From NCBI RefSeq assembly GCF_900095695.1, contig NZ_FMIQ01000046.1:62001-126000 (forward strand): a DNA stretch of 64,000 bases, read 5' to 3'. Origin of the DNA: Hafnia alvei (GTDB lineage: Bacteria; Pseudomonadota; Gammaproteobacteria; Enterobacterales; Enterobacteriaceae). Made by a program: the position numbers and the translations under genes. Positions 29,590-38,450 of this stretch are shown one piece after another (the first letter of the stretch is position 1; the number at the start of each line of letters is the position of its first letter). The notes below the pieces were generated by a model, which was given only the letters and a program-made list of their open reading frames with translations, did not search any database and was not told where the DNA came from.

Positions 29590-30147
29590 ATGATGTCAGG
29601 AATAAAGAAAAAAATATCAGTGATGCTTTTTTTATATGCGCTGCTTTTTTCCGCTGACACGCTGGCGTCCAGTATTACACCAGGGAAAGTAGAAATGTCT
29701 GGTGAGCTGATTGAAACTGCCTGTGGCATTGATCCTGATTCGCGTGAGATCTGGGTTGATTTTGGTGAAGTATCTGCACGTGACATTAATATGGATAGTG
29801 AAAGTCACCTCACCAAAGATTTTAATATTCACCTTACCGGGTGCAGAGTTATTAAAAATAAAGTGGCTGATGATGACAGTTTTCCTTATGCCACTATCAC
29901 ATTTATTGGCAATTCAGCTCCTCATGATGCCTCGGCTCTATTAGTTACCGGAGAAGGGGAAGGCTTTGGGATTCATTTACGTAATCAGCATGGAAGTATG
30001 CTGACAATAGGACAACCTTCTCCCGGATATGATTTAAGTAACGGGAATAATATTCTGAGATTTACCGCCTCGCTGGTTCCGGTTAATAAACATATTAAAG
30101 CCGGTGAGTTTTATGCTATTGCACGTTTTTTTATTGATTATAACTAA
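29590..30147 (+). CDS. Minor fimbrial subunit
   Basis: A 185-residue type 1-like pilin. A signal peptide ends in TLAS, followed by GKVEMSGELIETACGIDPDS, the disulfide partner in HLTGCRV, and a C-terminal ARFFIDYN with the penultimate Tyr. It is probably a shaft-terminating or adaptor subunit. An ATG three bases later is an equally good start. It lies 64 bases before the usher. Confidence 0.85.
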   Translation: MMSGIKKKISVMLFLYALLFSADTLASSITPGKVEMSGELIETACGIDPDSREIWVDFGEVSARDINMDSESHLTKDFNIHLTGCRVIKNKVADDDSFPYATITFIGNSAPHDASALLVTGEGEGFGIHLRNQHGSMLTIGQPSPGYDLSNGNNILRFTASLVPVNKHIKAGEFYAIARFFIDYN

Positions 30148-30211
30148 AAAATTAACCAATACCATTTGGGGTATTCGGCGTATTCCGTCGATTAATTCGG
30201 GATAAATTGTC

Positions 30212-32686
30212 ATGTCGGTAACACTAAAAACAAAATTAAAAATAGTGGCCTTAAAGGTGATTATTTTCTGTTATGCCAATACGGTATATGCAGACGATCT
30301 CGTTGAATTTAATACCGACGTATTGGATGCGTCCGATCGCACCCATGTTGATTTATCCCGTTTTGCTTCAGACAACTATGTTGCTGCCGGTGATTACCTG
30401 TTGGATATCAAAATTAACAGCCAGCCAATAGGCCAAGACAAGGTGCATTACGCGCTGTTACCCGATGGTAAAAGTACGCAAGCCTGCATCAGTCAGGCCG
30501 TGCTGGATAAGCTGGCATTGAAGGAAGAGGCCAGACTTAAAGTTGAGCAGGTTACGGAAAACTGCTTTGTCTTGCAGAGTTTACCGGGGGCTAAGCTTAG
30601 CAACTATGCGGGGACGCTGGATATTACGGTGCCGCAGGCGTGGATGAAATATAACGATCCCAATTGGACGCCACCGGAGCGTTGGGATAACGGTATTGCT
30701 GGCGTCATTTTTGATTACAGCCTGACAGGGCAGATTACCCATCAGCTCGATCACAGTGAAGATTACAATTCTTTGTCCGGCTATGGTCAGGCGGGGTTTA
30801 ATTTGGCCGGCTGGCGTTTTCGCAGCGAATATCAGACCAGCTACTACAACTCAACTCACCAATTTGATTTTGATTGGAACCAGATTTATGCCTACCGTCC
30901 GCTGCCTATGATGGCGGCCAAACTGACGCTGGGCGAAATCTACCTTAACTCGCAGGTCTTCGATACGCTGCGTTTCACCGGCGTCAATCTGTCCAGCGAC
31001 GAGCGTATGCTGCCGCCAAGCCTACAAGGCTATGCGCCAGAAGTGCACGGCGTGGCGCGCACCAGCGCGAAAGTAACGGTGAGCCAGAGCGGTCGAATTA
31101 TCTATCAAACTACCGTGCCAGCCGGTCCCTTCAACATTCAGGATCTGAGCAGCTCGGTGCGTGGAACGCTGGACGTTAAAGTTGAAGAGCAGGATGGTTC
31201 GGTATCTACCTTTCAGGTGAATACCGCCAATATCCCTTACCTTACGCGCCCAGGCTACGTGCGTTACAACATCGCTGCGGGGCAGCCTTCTCGTTATACC
31301 CACCAAACCCAAGGGCCGGGCTTTGTCTCGGGGGATTTCTCGTGGGGGATTTCCAACGCGTGGTCTTTGTATGGTGGTTTGCAAACGGCGGGTGAAGAGT
31401 ACAACGCCATGTCGATGGGGATTGGGCGAGATCTCAGCATGTTTGGGGCTATTTCCGTGGATGCCACTGAATCATGGAGCCAAAACCGTGACGGGGAGCG
31501 CCTGAAAGGAACGTCGTACAAACTCAGCTACGCCAAAACCTTCGACGAATACAACAGCTCCATCACGTTTGCGGGCTATCGATTCTCGCAGCAAGATTTC
31601 CGCTCGATGGCGCAATACATGGATGAACGCTATCAGGATTACGACCACGTCGGGCGTGAGAAAGAGCTATACACCATCACCGGTAACAAAACGTTCTGGG
31701 CTGATGAGCCGAGCAAAACGTTGACCACTTTTCTGACCTATACCCACCAAAACTATTGGGATCGAAATAGCCAAGATCGCTATGGCGTGTCACTGGGACG
31801 AACTTTCCGCGTCGGCGAAATTAACGGTATTACGGCCAATCTCTCGGCGTATCGCACCGACTACAAAGATCGGCGTGATGATTCGATTGCGATTTCAATC
31901 TCTGTGCCGGTTGGCGATAGCCGCTGGGCCGGTTTGGATATGCAAACCAATAACGGCAAAACCAGCCCGATGATGTCGTACACCGACAATAGCGACAACA
32001 ACAACCTATGGCGAGTGCGCGCAGGGGCCAGCCAAAGCGGCAACGCCAATATGGATGGCTATTACCAGCACCGTTCGCAGATGGCAGAAATCAACAGCAA
32101 CCTCAGCTATCAGCAAAGCCATTATGTGGCGCTAAGCAGCACGCTGCGCGGTGGTTTCACGGCGACACGCCACGGTGCCGCGCTGCATAACAGCGGAGCC
32201 ACGCTCAATACGGCTCGCATGATGGTAGATACCAACGGCATTGCAGGCGTTCCGCTAAACGGAAGCAAATCGCGAACCAACCGATTTGGCATCGCGGTAG
32301 TACCCGACGTAGTCAGCTACAACAGCTTTGATACCCGCGTTGACGTCGATGCGATGGACAGTGATATCGAGCCGTCGAAAGCCATTAGCACGACCACGCT
32401 GACCGAAGGCGCTATCGGCTATCAGTCTTTCGGAATGGCAAAAGGGATGAAGATGATGGCAAACATTCGTCGCTCTGATAGCAGCACACCGCCTTTCGGC
32501 GCTGAAGTCTTTAATGGCGACGGTGTCAGCGTGGCGATGGTGCTTGATGACGGTCAGGCGTGGCTTGCCGGTGTTAATCCTGATGAAACGCTCAAGGTGA
32601 TTTGGAACGGGAAAACACAGTGCAAAGTCACTATTCCGGCAAAGGCGTCGAATTATTCGAATTCTGTTTTGCTGCCTTGCCATTAA
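30212..32686 (+). CDS. Outer-membrane fimbrial usher
   Basis: An 824-residue FimD/PapC-family usher. The signal peptide is followed by the periplasmic N-domain with EFNTDVLDASDRTHVDLSRF and paired Cys. Then come the 24-strand barrel with the plug region (SVRGTLDVKVEEQDGSVSTF) and C-terminal domains with a late Cys pair (TQCKVTIPAK ... LLPCH). It threads chaperone-bound subunits through the outer membrane. Length is full and no interruption was seen. Confidence 0.94.
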   Translation: MSVTLKTKLKIVALKVIIFCYANTVYADDLVEFNTDVLDASDRTHVDLSRFASDNYVAAGDYLLDIKINSQPIGQDKVHYALLPDGKSTQACISQAVLDKLALKEEARLKVEQVTENCFVLQSLPGAKLSNYAGTLDITVPQAWMKYNDPNWTPPERWDNGIAGVIFDYSLTGQITHQLDHSEDYNSLSGYGQAGFNLAGWRFRSEYQTSYYNSTHQFDFDWNQIYAYRPLPMMAAKLTLGEIYLNSQVFDTLRFTGVNLSSDERMLPPSLQGYAPEVHGVARTSAKVTVSQSGRIIYQTTVPAGPFNIQDLSSSVRGTLDVKVEEQDGSVSTFQVNTANIPYLTRPGYVRYNIAAGQPSRYTHQTQGPGFVSGDFSWGISNAWSLYGGLQTAGEEYNAMSMGIGRDLSMFGAISVDATESWSQNRDGERLKGTSYKLSYAKTFDEYNSSITFAGYRFSQQDFRSMAQYMDERYQDYDHVGREKELYTITGNKTFWADEPSKTLTTFLTYTHQNYWDRNSQDRYGVSLGRTFRVGEINGITANLSAYRTDYKDRRDDSIAISISVPVGDSRWAGLDMQTNNGKTSPMMSYTDNSDNNNLWRVRAGASQSGNANMDGYYQHRSQMAEINSNLSYQQSHYVALSSTLRGGFTATRHGAALHNSGATLNTARMMVDTNGIAGVPLNGSKSRTNRFGIAVVPDVVSYNSFDTRVDVDAMDSDIEPSKAISTTTLTEGAIGYQSFGMAKGMKMMANIRRSDSSTPPFGAEVFNGDGVSVAMVLDDGQAWLAGVNPDETLKVIWNGKTQCKVTIPAKASNYSNSVLLPCH

Positions 32687-32701
32687 GCGATGCGGCTAAA
32701 C

Positions 32702-32739
32702 CGAAGCAACAAATCTATGACGAAGCAACAAATCCATAA
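32702..32739. repeat. 19-base tandem duplication between usher and chaperone genes
   Basis: CGAAGCAACAAATCTATGA (32702-32720) is followed directly by CGAAGCAACAAATCCATAA (32721-32739), 17 of 19 identical. It lies just before the chaperone start and may change the leader length. It looks like a recent slippage duplication. Confidence 0.7.
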
Positions 32740-32758
32740 CTGTCATAAAAGGCTAAAA

Positions 32759-33505
32759 ATGAGCATGAAGAAAAAAAGCGGATGCGGCTGGATAGCGGCG
32801 ATGGCTCTGACGGTTCTAACCGGCTACGCGCAGGCGGGCGTTTCATTGGATCGCACGCGGATCATTATTACCGAAAAAGAGAGCTCATCGAGCGCCAACC
32901 TGTCTAACACGAGCCCAGATATTCCTTTTTTGGCTCAGTCATGGGTAGAGGACGCGGAAGGTCACAAGATCACCTCGCCGTTAATGGTGTTACCGCCGCT
33001 ACAGCGAATCAACGGTGGGCAGAAAGGGATTGCACGCGTAACCAAAACCAGTGCGGTGAACACGCTGCCGCAGGATCGCGAAAGCCTGTTTTATCTCAAC
33101 GTGCGTGAAATCCCGCCTAAGCCGAACAAGCCCAACATGCTGCAGCTCGCTATGCAGTCACGTATCAAGCTTTTCTATCGCCCGGCGGCCATTATCCCCA
33201 CCAGCAAAAATGAGATCTGGCAAAACCAAGTGGTGTTCCAGAAAAGCGGCAGCACGATGACGGCACAAAACCCAACGCCGTACTACGTCACGATTATTGG
33301 TTTAACGAACAGCGCGGGCAGCAAAATAACTCGCTTCCCAGGAATTATGGTCGCCCCGAAATCGAGCCTTGATTTTGCGGTTACCGATGCGTCGGTGAGC
33401 GCGTTCTCCATGATGTATGTCAATGATTATGGCGGCCATCCAGAACTGAAGTTCAGCTGTTCAGGCAGCACCTGTAAAGCGTTACCTAGCGCGCAGCAGG
33501 AATAA
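32759..33505 (+). CDS. Periplasmic fimbrial chaperone
   Basis: A 248-residue PapD-family chaperone of two Ig-like domains. After a signal peptide ending AQAG comes GVSLDRTRIIITEKESSSSA. The motif LFYLNVREIPPKPNKPNMLQ is the G1-F1 region that donates a strand to subunits. The C-terminal disulfide is SCSGSTC. I chose ATG 32759 (RBS AAAAGG); ATG 32765 is possible, and upstream ATGs precede a non-signal leader. Confidence 0.92.
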   Translation: MSMKKKSGCGWIAAMALTVLTGYAQAGVSLDRTRIIITEKESSSSANLSNTSPDIPFLAQSWVEDAEGHKITSPLMVLPPLQRINGGQKGIARVTKTSAVNTLPQDRESLFYLNVREIPPKPNKPNMLQLAMQSRIKLFYRPAAIIPTSKNEIWQNQVVFQKSGSTMTAQNPTPYYVTIIGLTNSAGSKITRFPGIMVAPKSSLDFAVTDASVSAFSMMYVNDYGGHPELKFSCSGSTCKALPSAQQE

Positions 33506-33521
33506 CCATAAGGACCCGACA

Positions 33522-34145
33522 ATGCAAAATCGATTCGCGTTATGCGCATTTCTGGCACTGGGCGTCGTATTTCAGGCTCAGTCTACGGTGCCGCTGTTGC
33601 CACAACATCAAGATCGGGATCATGCCGGTGAGGATGGCGGCATTGTTCGGTTCCATGGTTCTGTATATGCCTCTCCGTGCGTGATGGCGGGGGAGAGCCG
33701 GACGCAAGATATCGATATGGGCGAAATGACGGCGCGTAGCTTTCATCGTGCTGGCGATCGCAGCCAGCCGGTGCTGATCAAAATCTATTTACGCGATTGC
33801 CTCAAAGGGGCATCAATGGCGCGGAGTAGCTTGGCGTCTAAGACGACCGGAAGCGATTGGCGAGCCTATACCACCGGCGAGCAAGCCGTGCAGATGACCT
33901 TTATCGGTGAGTCCGACGTAGCCGACCCCGCGCTATTACACACCACCGGTATGGTGCAAGGCGCAGGCATTCGTTTGATGGATATGTCTGGCAATAAGCT
34001 GGCGATTAATCAGACCCAGACGCCTTCTCTGGTGAAATACGGCGATAGCGTATTGACCTTTATGGCCGCATTGGAATCGACGGGAAACTCGGTCACCGCC
34101 GGTGAGTTTCAAGGATTGCTGCGCGTGAAAATGGAGTATTTGTAA
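33522..34145 (+). CDS. Minor fimbrial subunit
   Basis: A 207-residue fimbrial protein. The signal peptide is followed by a His/Asp-rich stretch (QHQDRDHAG), GGIVRFHGSVYASPCVMAGE, the partner Cys in YLRDCLKG and the terminal RVKMEYL. It has the pilin fold with a longer N-terminal region, perhaps a tip adaptor. The TAA stop overlaps the next ATG by one base (TAATG). Confidence 0.85.
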   Translation: MQNRFALCAFLALGVVFQAQSTVPLLPQHQDRDHAGEDGGIVRFHGSVYASPCVMAGESRTQDIDMGEMTARSFHRAGDRSQPVLIKIYLRDCLKGASMARSSLASKTTGSDWRAYTTGEQAVQMTFIGESDVADPALLHTTGMVQGAGIRLMDMSGNKLAINQTQTPSLVKYGDSVLTFMAALESTGNSVTAGEFQGLLRVKMEYL

Positions 34146-35191
34146 TGAAACTGTCTGGCCTATTCTCACGCCAAACGTGCGCGCTCGTTCTATCGCTACT
34201 TCCCGTTGGCGCGCAGGCTTATATCGATGGCGAAATTATCCCGGTCGGTGGCTCACATCAATACAACATCGATGTGGGGAATCAGGATATTACCTCTAAC
34301 GTGGCGGGTTCTCTGATTAGCTCGGAGTTTGCATTAGGTGGGCTTTATGCCGGGACAGCCTACTGCAATACGCCGATGACGAATCAGCCGGTATTTTTTA
34401 CCTCGCGTGCGACGTTGGCTGAATCGGGCAATAACCCCGGCTATCTGCGATTGAACGACTATATGGATGTCAAAATTGAAATCTACATCCGTGGTAACCG
34501 TCTCGAATACCTACCGGTTCCGTTCAACAATGAAAGCAACCGTGCGTACCAGAACACCTGTGCGCCGCCATCGGTGCAGTACACCGACTTTGAGTCTGGG
34601 TCGAAGGGGCGTGTCACTTTTATGATCACGAAACCTATTATCAACGGCGTCAATCTGGTCGGGACGCAAATTGCCGAGTTATATGGCCGGATAGGTTCAA
34701 CGGCCTCCGGTATTGGCTCAGTGCCAATGTCGGTGGTTTATATCAACTCGGGTGTGCTTACCGTACCTGATAAATGCGTGGTGAATCAGGGAACGCCGAT
34801 CGTGGTGGATTTCGGCACCATTCCAGGTACGGGCAGCAAGCTCAATGGCAATAACTACAGCCATAACGTGCCGATTCACGTGAAGTGCGAAGGCGGGAGT
34901 TTTACCACCGGCAGCCTGAATATCAAATTGGCGATTCAGCAGGCCAGCCCAGCCAGCTTTAACAGTGACTATCTGGGAACCACCGGCTCGGGCGATCGTT
35001 CAAATTTGGGTATCAAACTGACCGATCAGAGCGGTTCGACCATTACGCCGAATAGATTTTATAACGTCCCCGGTTTTAACAATAACGAGGGAGATTGGAA
35101 CCTCATCGCCGCGCCGATTGCAAACGCCGGAACCAACATTGAGGAAGGTGATTTTCAGGCTTCCGCAACCGTTGTTGCAGAGTTCCAGTAA
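34145..35191 (+). CDS. Fimbrial tip adhesin (two-domain)
   Basis: A 348-residue protein with a signal peptide ending AQA. The N-terminal receptor-binding domain (about residues 25-200) has Cys in AYCNTP and NTCAPPS. The C-terminal pilin domain has VPDKCVVNQG and HVKCEGG and ends ATVVAEFQ. This size and the two-domain plan are typical of FimH/MrpH-type adhesins. The ligand is unknown. It follows the minor subunit with a one-base overlap. Confidence 0.82.
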   Translation: MKLSGLFSRQTCALVLSLLPVGAQAYIDGEIIPVGGSHQYNIDVGNQDITSNVAGSLISSEFALGGLYAGTAYCNTPMTNQPVFFTSRATLAESGNNPGYLRLNDYMDVKIEIYIRGNRLEYLPVPFNNESNRAYQNTCAPPSVQYTDFESGSKGRVTFMITKPIINGVNLVGTQIAELYGRIGSTASGIGSVPMSVVYINSGVLTVPDKCVVNQGTPIVVDFGTIPGTGSKLNGNNYSHNVPIHVKCEGGSFTTGSLNIKLAIQQASPASFNSDYLGTTGSGDRSNLGIKLTDQSGSTITPNRFYNVPGFNNNEGDWNLIAAPIANAGTNIEEGDFQASATVVAEFQ

Positions 35192-35200
35192 GGAGAGAGT

Positions 35201-35743
35201 ATGCGTCTGATGGAACTGGTTGTACTAGCAGCGCTGATGTTCAGTAGCGCGGTTGAAGCGGCGGGAGAGCTGGTGGGCGGCGCGATGACGTTTAAAGGCG
35301 TGGTTGTCGCTTTGCCTTGCAGCATTGCTCCGGGCTCGGAAAAAGTGCCGGTGGACTTTGGTGAGATTTCTACCAAGTCACTTTATGCCACGGGGAAAAC
35401 CACCCCCATTGCGTTTTCGATTGTGTTAGAAGACTGCAACCCCAGCGTATTTGACTCGGTAACGGTCACCTTTGACGGCGACCGAAATTCGAACATGACC
35501 GACCGTTTGGCCATTAAGTCCGTGGCGCCAAGCGGCGCGAGCGGCGTAGGTATTGGCTTAGAAGAAAGCGATGGTTCACCGATTCAACTTAATACGCCAA
35601 CCAACGCAACGGCGATCACCGATAGCGTGATGCAGTTGAACTTCCAAGCCTTCGTGGAGGGCGAACCACAGGCATTAGCGAATGGAACGCTAACGACCGG
35701 TGCTTTCACTGCAACAGCTAACTACACGCTAAATTATCAGTGA
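35201..35743 (+). CDS. Minor fimbrial subunit
   Basis: A 180-residue pilin-fold protein. A signal peptide ends VEAA, followed by GGAMTFKGVVVALPCSIAPG, the partner Cys in VLEDCNPS and the C-terminus NYTLNYQ. It is the last structural gene of the fimbrial operon, 22 bases before the LuxR-type regulator. It may be an adaptor that joins adhesin and shaft. Confidence 0.85.
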   Translation: MRLMELVVLAALMFSSAVEAAGELVGGAMTFKGVVVALPCSIAPGSEKVPVDFGEISTKSLYATGKTTPIAFSIVLEDCNPSVFDSVTVTFDGDRNSNMTDRLAIKSVAPSGASGVGIGLEESDGSPIQLNTPTNATAITDSVMQLNFQAFVEGEPQALANGTLTTGAFTATANYTLNYQ

Positions 35744-35765
35744 CTTGCTGAGAAGGTATTTATAA

Positions 35766-36440
35766 ATGAATTATCAGTGCTTTTTCTTTGATAAAAATAT
35801 CTTTTTCTCACAAGGCTTGAGGTTCGTTATTCAGGATGCTTGTGATGACTCAATGCGAGTCCAATTTACCAGCTCCAATAATATACATCAGCTCGTTGAG
35901 GTGCTTAAACAGCAAAGGAATGAACGAGAACAGCGCTGGGTGATTTGTGATTTTGAAAGCTTTCCTCAGGGGCGGTTTAATGTGCTCAATATGATCAAGA
36001 TGTATTACCGCCATCATAGGCAGAAACTCGTTATCTTATTGAGCGAAAATAACATCCCGCTTTTTTTTGCGCTGCACTCGCTATTGCCCGGCGCACATTG
36101 GCTATTAAAAAGTGAGTCTAAACAGAATGTGAGTCTGTTTTTTAATGAGCTGAAATGTAGCGAAATAGGGCAAACGGTTTTTAGTCCCTCATTGGTGAGC
36201 TACACCCGAATGAAATGGTTAACCGCCGATGCGGGGTGCTATATCTCAAGCGATGAGTGGTGGCTAATGGAAGAGCTATTTAAAGGTAAATCACTTTCGC
36301 AGATTGCGAACGAAGTCAATATTAACGTTAGAAGGTTGAGTTATTACAAACGACGTTTAATGAAGCGGTTTAATGTCACCAGCAATGTTGCTTTATTTAA
36401 TGTTTTTAAATGTATTGTGCCAACACCTCGGAACGACTGA
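35766..36440 (+). CDS. LuxR-type helix-turn-helix regulator
   Basis: A 224-residue protein. The first 140 residues resemble a receiver-like or unclassified domain without an obvious phospho-acceptor pocket. The C-terminal GerE/LuxR-like helix-turn-helix (about residues 155-215) reads LFKGKSLSQIANEVNINVRR followed by SYYKRRLMKRFNVTSN. It lies 22 bases after the fimbrial operon and just upstream of the peptide cluster. It may control either one. It is similar in plan to the FimZ/EcpR-type fimbrial regulators. Confidence 0.78.
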   Translation: MNYQCFFFDKNIFFSQGLRFVIQDACDDSMRVQFTSSNNIHQLVEVLKQQRNEREQRWVICDFESFPQGRFNVLNMIKMYYRHHRQKLVILLSENNIPLFFALHSLLPGAHWLLKSESKQNVSLFFNELKCSEIGQTVFSPSLVSYTRMKWLTADAGCYISSDEWWLMEELFKGKSLSQIANEVNINVRRLSYYKRRLMKRFNVTSNVALFNVFKCIVPTPRND

Positions 36441-36490
36441 GTTATTAACGATTTTTAAATATTACTGGTGCAATGTTCATCGGTAGGTAC

Positions 36491-36506
36491 ATGCAATTCA
36501 TTGCAT
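36491..36506. promoter_or_regulatory. ATGCAA-TTCA-TTGCAT dyad before the peptide gene
   Basis: A 6-base inverted repeat with a four-base loop is followed by ATTTTT, 31 bases upstream of the peptide ATG. It could be a weak terminator of the regulator gene or an operator overlapping the peptide promoter. The RBS AAGGA (6 bases before ATG) is good. Confidence 0.4.
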
Positions 36507-36536
36507 ATTTTTAATAAACTAAGGTAAGGATTATAT

Positions 36537-36731
36537 ATGAAACACATTAATGCAGCGGAAGCCGCACAGATCGTGGGTGGCAACTGCAAAACGTGTAGCA
36601 GCTCTTATGAAACCGTGGTAGTTGGCGGCGTAGCATCTTGTAAGTTAGTGACAGTTTGCACTGACAAACATGGTTCCACGACCACCATGAAAGATGCCGA
36701 TATGAACCTGTGCCGCGTGCCAAATCGTTAA
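36537..36731 (+). CDS. Precursor of a small cysteine-rich secreted peptide (double-glycine leader)
   Basis: 64 residues. The first 15 (MKHINAAEAAQIVGG) match the class II microcin leader pattern, compare MRTLTLNELDSVSGG of microcin V in length, a Glu at position 8 and the terminal GG. Cleavage after Gly15 leaves a 49-residue core starting NCKTC, with Cys at 17, 20, 35, 41 and 59 of the precursor. Five cysteines are odd, so one may be free or modified. It may belong to the DUF4762-type small-peptide family, recalled and not checked. A C39 exporter and a DsbA-like protein are in the same operon. The role is unknown; microcin, toxin or signal are all possible. Confidence 0.75.
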   Translation: MKHINAAEAAQIVGGNCKTCSSSYETVVVGGVASCKLVTVCTDKHGSTTTMKDADMNLCRVPNR

Positions 36732-36761
36732 TCTCTCTCGTTTTCTAAATAAATAGTTACC

Positions 36762-36790
36762 AATACATGGAGAGTTTCTCTCCATGTATT
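36762..36790 (+). terminator. Attenuator-like hairpin after the peptide gene
   Basis: AATACATGGAGAG (36762-36774) and CTCTCCATGTATT (36778-36790) are perfectly complementary around TTT, followed by TATTC. It lies 30 bases after the peptide stop, so it should separate high peptide expression from the downstream modification and export genes. An ATG at 36784 is buried in the right arm and is unlikely as a start. Confidence 0.75.
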
Positions 36791-36822
36791 TATTCGACGA
36801 TCAATGTTGGGACATTAAAATT

Positions 36823-37491
36823 ATGCAGTTTAAACGCACAACGGTTATTAGCTATTCATTGCTGCTTGTCATTGTCTCATCTTTGATGACCGTGTTGTTT
36901 TACCATGTATTTGTGTTCAAGTCGTTTTCCAGTGATAACGATAATCAAACGTCGCCACAGAAAGAGTTAACTATTGCGCAGGCAGAGAAAAGCCCAATAA
37001 AAGAAAATAATAGCATTATTGAAGTGATGTCTTATGGCTGTCATTACTGCGCCGCGAATGAGGATAATGTGAGGGAGTTCGTTAAAAAACTGCCTGACGG
37101 TGTGGTATTTGAATCAATACATATCAATACGGAAAAAAGTGGGTTATCTGCCTTTGCCCCTATTTTTGCCACGCTGCAAGAAATGGGCGTAGAACCTGCC
37201 GTACGTGATAGTGCATATAACGCTATTATTGCCCGGGGTATTAACCTAACGGATACCGCGGAATTAGATAAATGGCTGGTTAAAAATAGCATTGATATTG
37301 CTGAATATAAAAACGTGCGAGCCAGTGAAGCCGTTAAGCATCGATTAGATGAAATGTCAGCTATTACAGATTTTTATGACGTTACGGCCACGCCGATCTT
37401 TATTATTAATAAGCGTTTTGTTGTCGCTCAAGATAGTTCTTTCCCCGAATTCTCAACACGTATGTTGAATTTGCTTGGAAAGGATAAGTAA
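36823..37491 (+). CDS. Membrane-anchored DsbA-like thiol oxidoreductase
   Basis: 222 residues. One N-terminal transmembrane anchor (about 8-31) is followed by a periplasmic thioredoxin-fold domain with insert. The active site is YGCHYCAAN (Cys73, Cys76), and the cis-proline loop is VTATPIFIINKRFV (Pro191). Likely role: oxidising or isomerising disulfides of the adjacent five-Cys peptide in the periplasm. The CHYC dipeptide differs from CPHC of DsbA, so redox potential may differ. I chose ATG 36823 because 36784 lies in a hairpin with no RBS. Its stop overlaps the next ATG (TAATG). Confidence 0.82.
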   Translation: MQFKRTTVISYSLLLVIVSSLMTVLFYHVFVFKSFSSDNDNQTSPQKELTIAQAEKSPIKENNSIIEVMSYGCHYCAANEDNVREFVKKLPDGVVFESIHINTEKSGLSAFAPIFATLQEMGVEPAVRDSAYNAIIARGINLTDTAELDKWLVKNSIDIAEYKNVRASEAVKHRLDEMSAITDFYDVTATPIFIINKRFVVAQDSSFPEFSTRMLNLLGKDK

Positions 37492-38447
37492 TGGCGATGA
37501 CCCGGTTTCTGCTGGTTTGGATCGTTTTCAGCACCAAAAATATCGGCGAATATTTGCGTCAAATCGCTGATCGCTTATTTTCCGCGCTGAAAGCATTCTT
37601 TTGCTGGGTGCTGCGTTTTTGTAACGTGCGCCTTGTGCTGGCTATCGCTCGCGGGCTCTGTTTTTTGGGCGTGCTTGGGCGGGAGTTTCGTCATCAGAAT
37701 CCGGTTGCGACCCAGAACTTTCACTGCTTGACGGGGCAAAAAGGGCGCATCGATGCGTCATGGATTGCGGTTCGGCGCAAAATTCTAGAGGCCAGCGCAA
37801 CGTGGGCACAAAACCCAAAAGTGCTACAGCAGCTTGCCGCCTGTACTCAGCAGCTTGATGAGGCCGTGGCGCCGCTTCGCCTGCGAAAAAATGCGGTCAT
37901 ATTGGCGCCGCTGCACAGTATTTCTGATGTGCTCGCTGCGATGGTAGGCGCTGGCGTAACGCCGGGGCGCGCTAGCGTTATCGTTTCTTCCAGCGCTGAA
38001 CAGTACAACGCCCGCGCGCGTGCCTTAGGGGGCGTCAATCTTTCCTACTGCTCTATTCATCAAGATAGTAAACAGCTGGCTTCCAGCCTCACTGCATTAC
38101 TTAGCGACGTCGCGATGGGGCAGCAGAACCTCATTATTTTTCCTGATATTACGCCGGACTATACCGTGCAAACCGAAGAGGCCGCATCGGGGAAACTACG
38201 CTGCCGGCTGTTTGGACGCGTCGCGGGGCTGCATAGCGGTATTGTGCGTTTGGCGCGGGCCGTTTCTGCACAGGTGGTTTTCTATCATCTCTATGAGCAA
38301 GACGGGCTGCGTATCCATATTCATGAGCCGGTAAAAGCGCGCGATGTGGCGGAGAAACTGCCAGAAATCATCGAGCAGGCGCTGCAGCAACATCCACATG
38401 ATTGGCTGCTTTGGCATAGCCACTCTCTGTATTTTATCAATCAATAA
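37491..38447 (+). CDS. LpxL/HtrB-like acyltransferase
   Basis: A 318-residue protein of the lipid A acyltransferase-like family. The N-terminal part is hydrophobic (residues 4-65). A catalytic-site-like segment ILAPLHSISDVLAAM has H142 and D146 (HX3D), one residue tighter than the usual HX4D/E. The C-terminal HPHDWLLWHSHSLYF resembles the WxxxH tail of LpxL. Homologues use acyl-ACP. Next to a dedicated ACP and chain-building enzymes, it likely transfers an acyl group to the peptide, to a lipid or to a carrier. Acceptor unknown. It is coupled to neighbours (1-base overlap upstream, 3-base gap downstream). Confidence 0.72.
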   Translation: MAMTRFLLVWIVFSTKNIGEYLRQIADRLFSALKAFFCWVLRFCNVRLVLAIARGLCFLGVLGREFRHQNPVATQNFHCLTGQKGRIDASWIAVRRKILEASATWAQNPKVLQQLAACTQQLDEAVAPLRLRKNAVILAPLHSISDVLAAMVGAGVTPGRASVIVSSSAEQYNARARALGGVNLSYCSIHQDSKQLASSLTALLSDVAMGQQNLIIFPDITPDYTVQTEEAASGKLRCRLFGRVAGLHSGIVRLARAVSAQVVFYHLYEQDGLRIHIHEPVKARDVAEKLPEIIEQALQQHPHDWLLWHSHSLYFINQ

Positions 38448-38450
38448 CTG

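Noticed and set aside
36784-36822. Upstream start for the DsbA-like gene
   Set aside because: The ATG is inside the right arm of a perfect hairpin and has no RBS; the membrane anchor begins right after ATG 36823.
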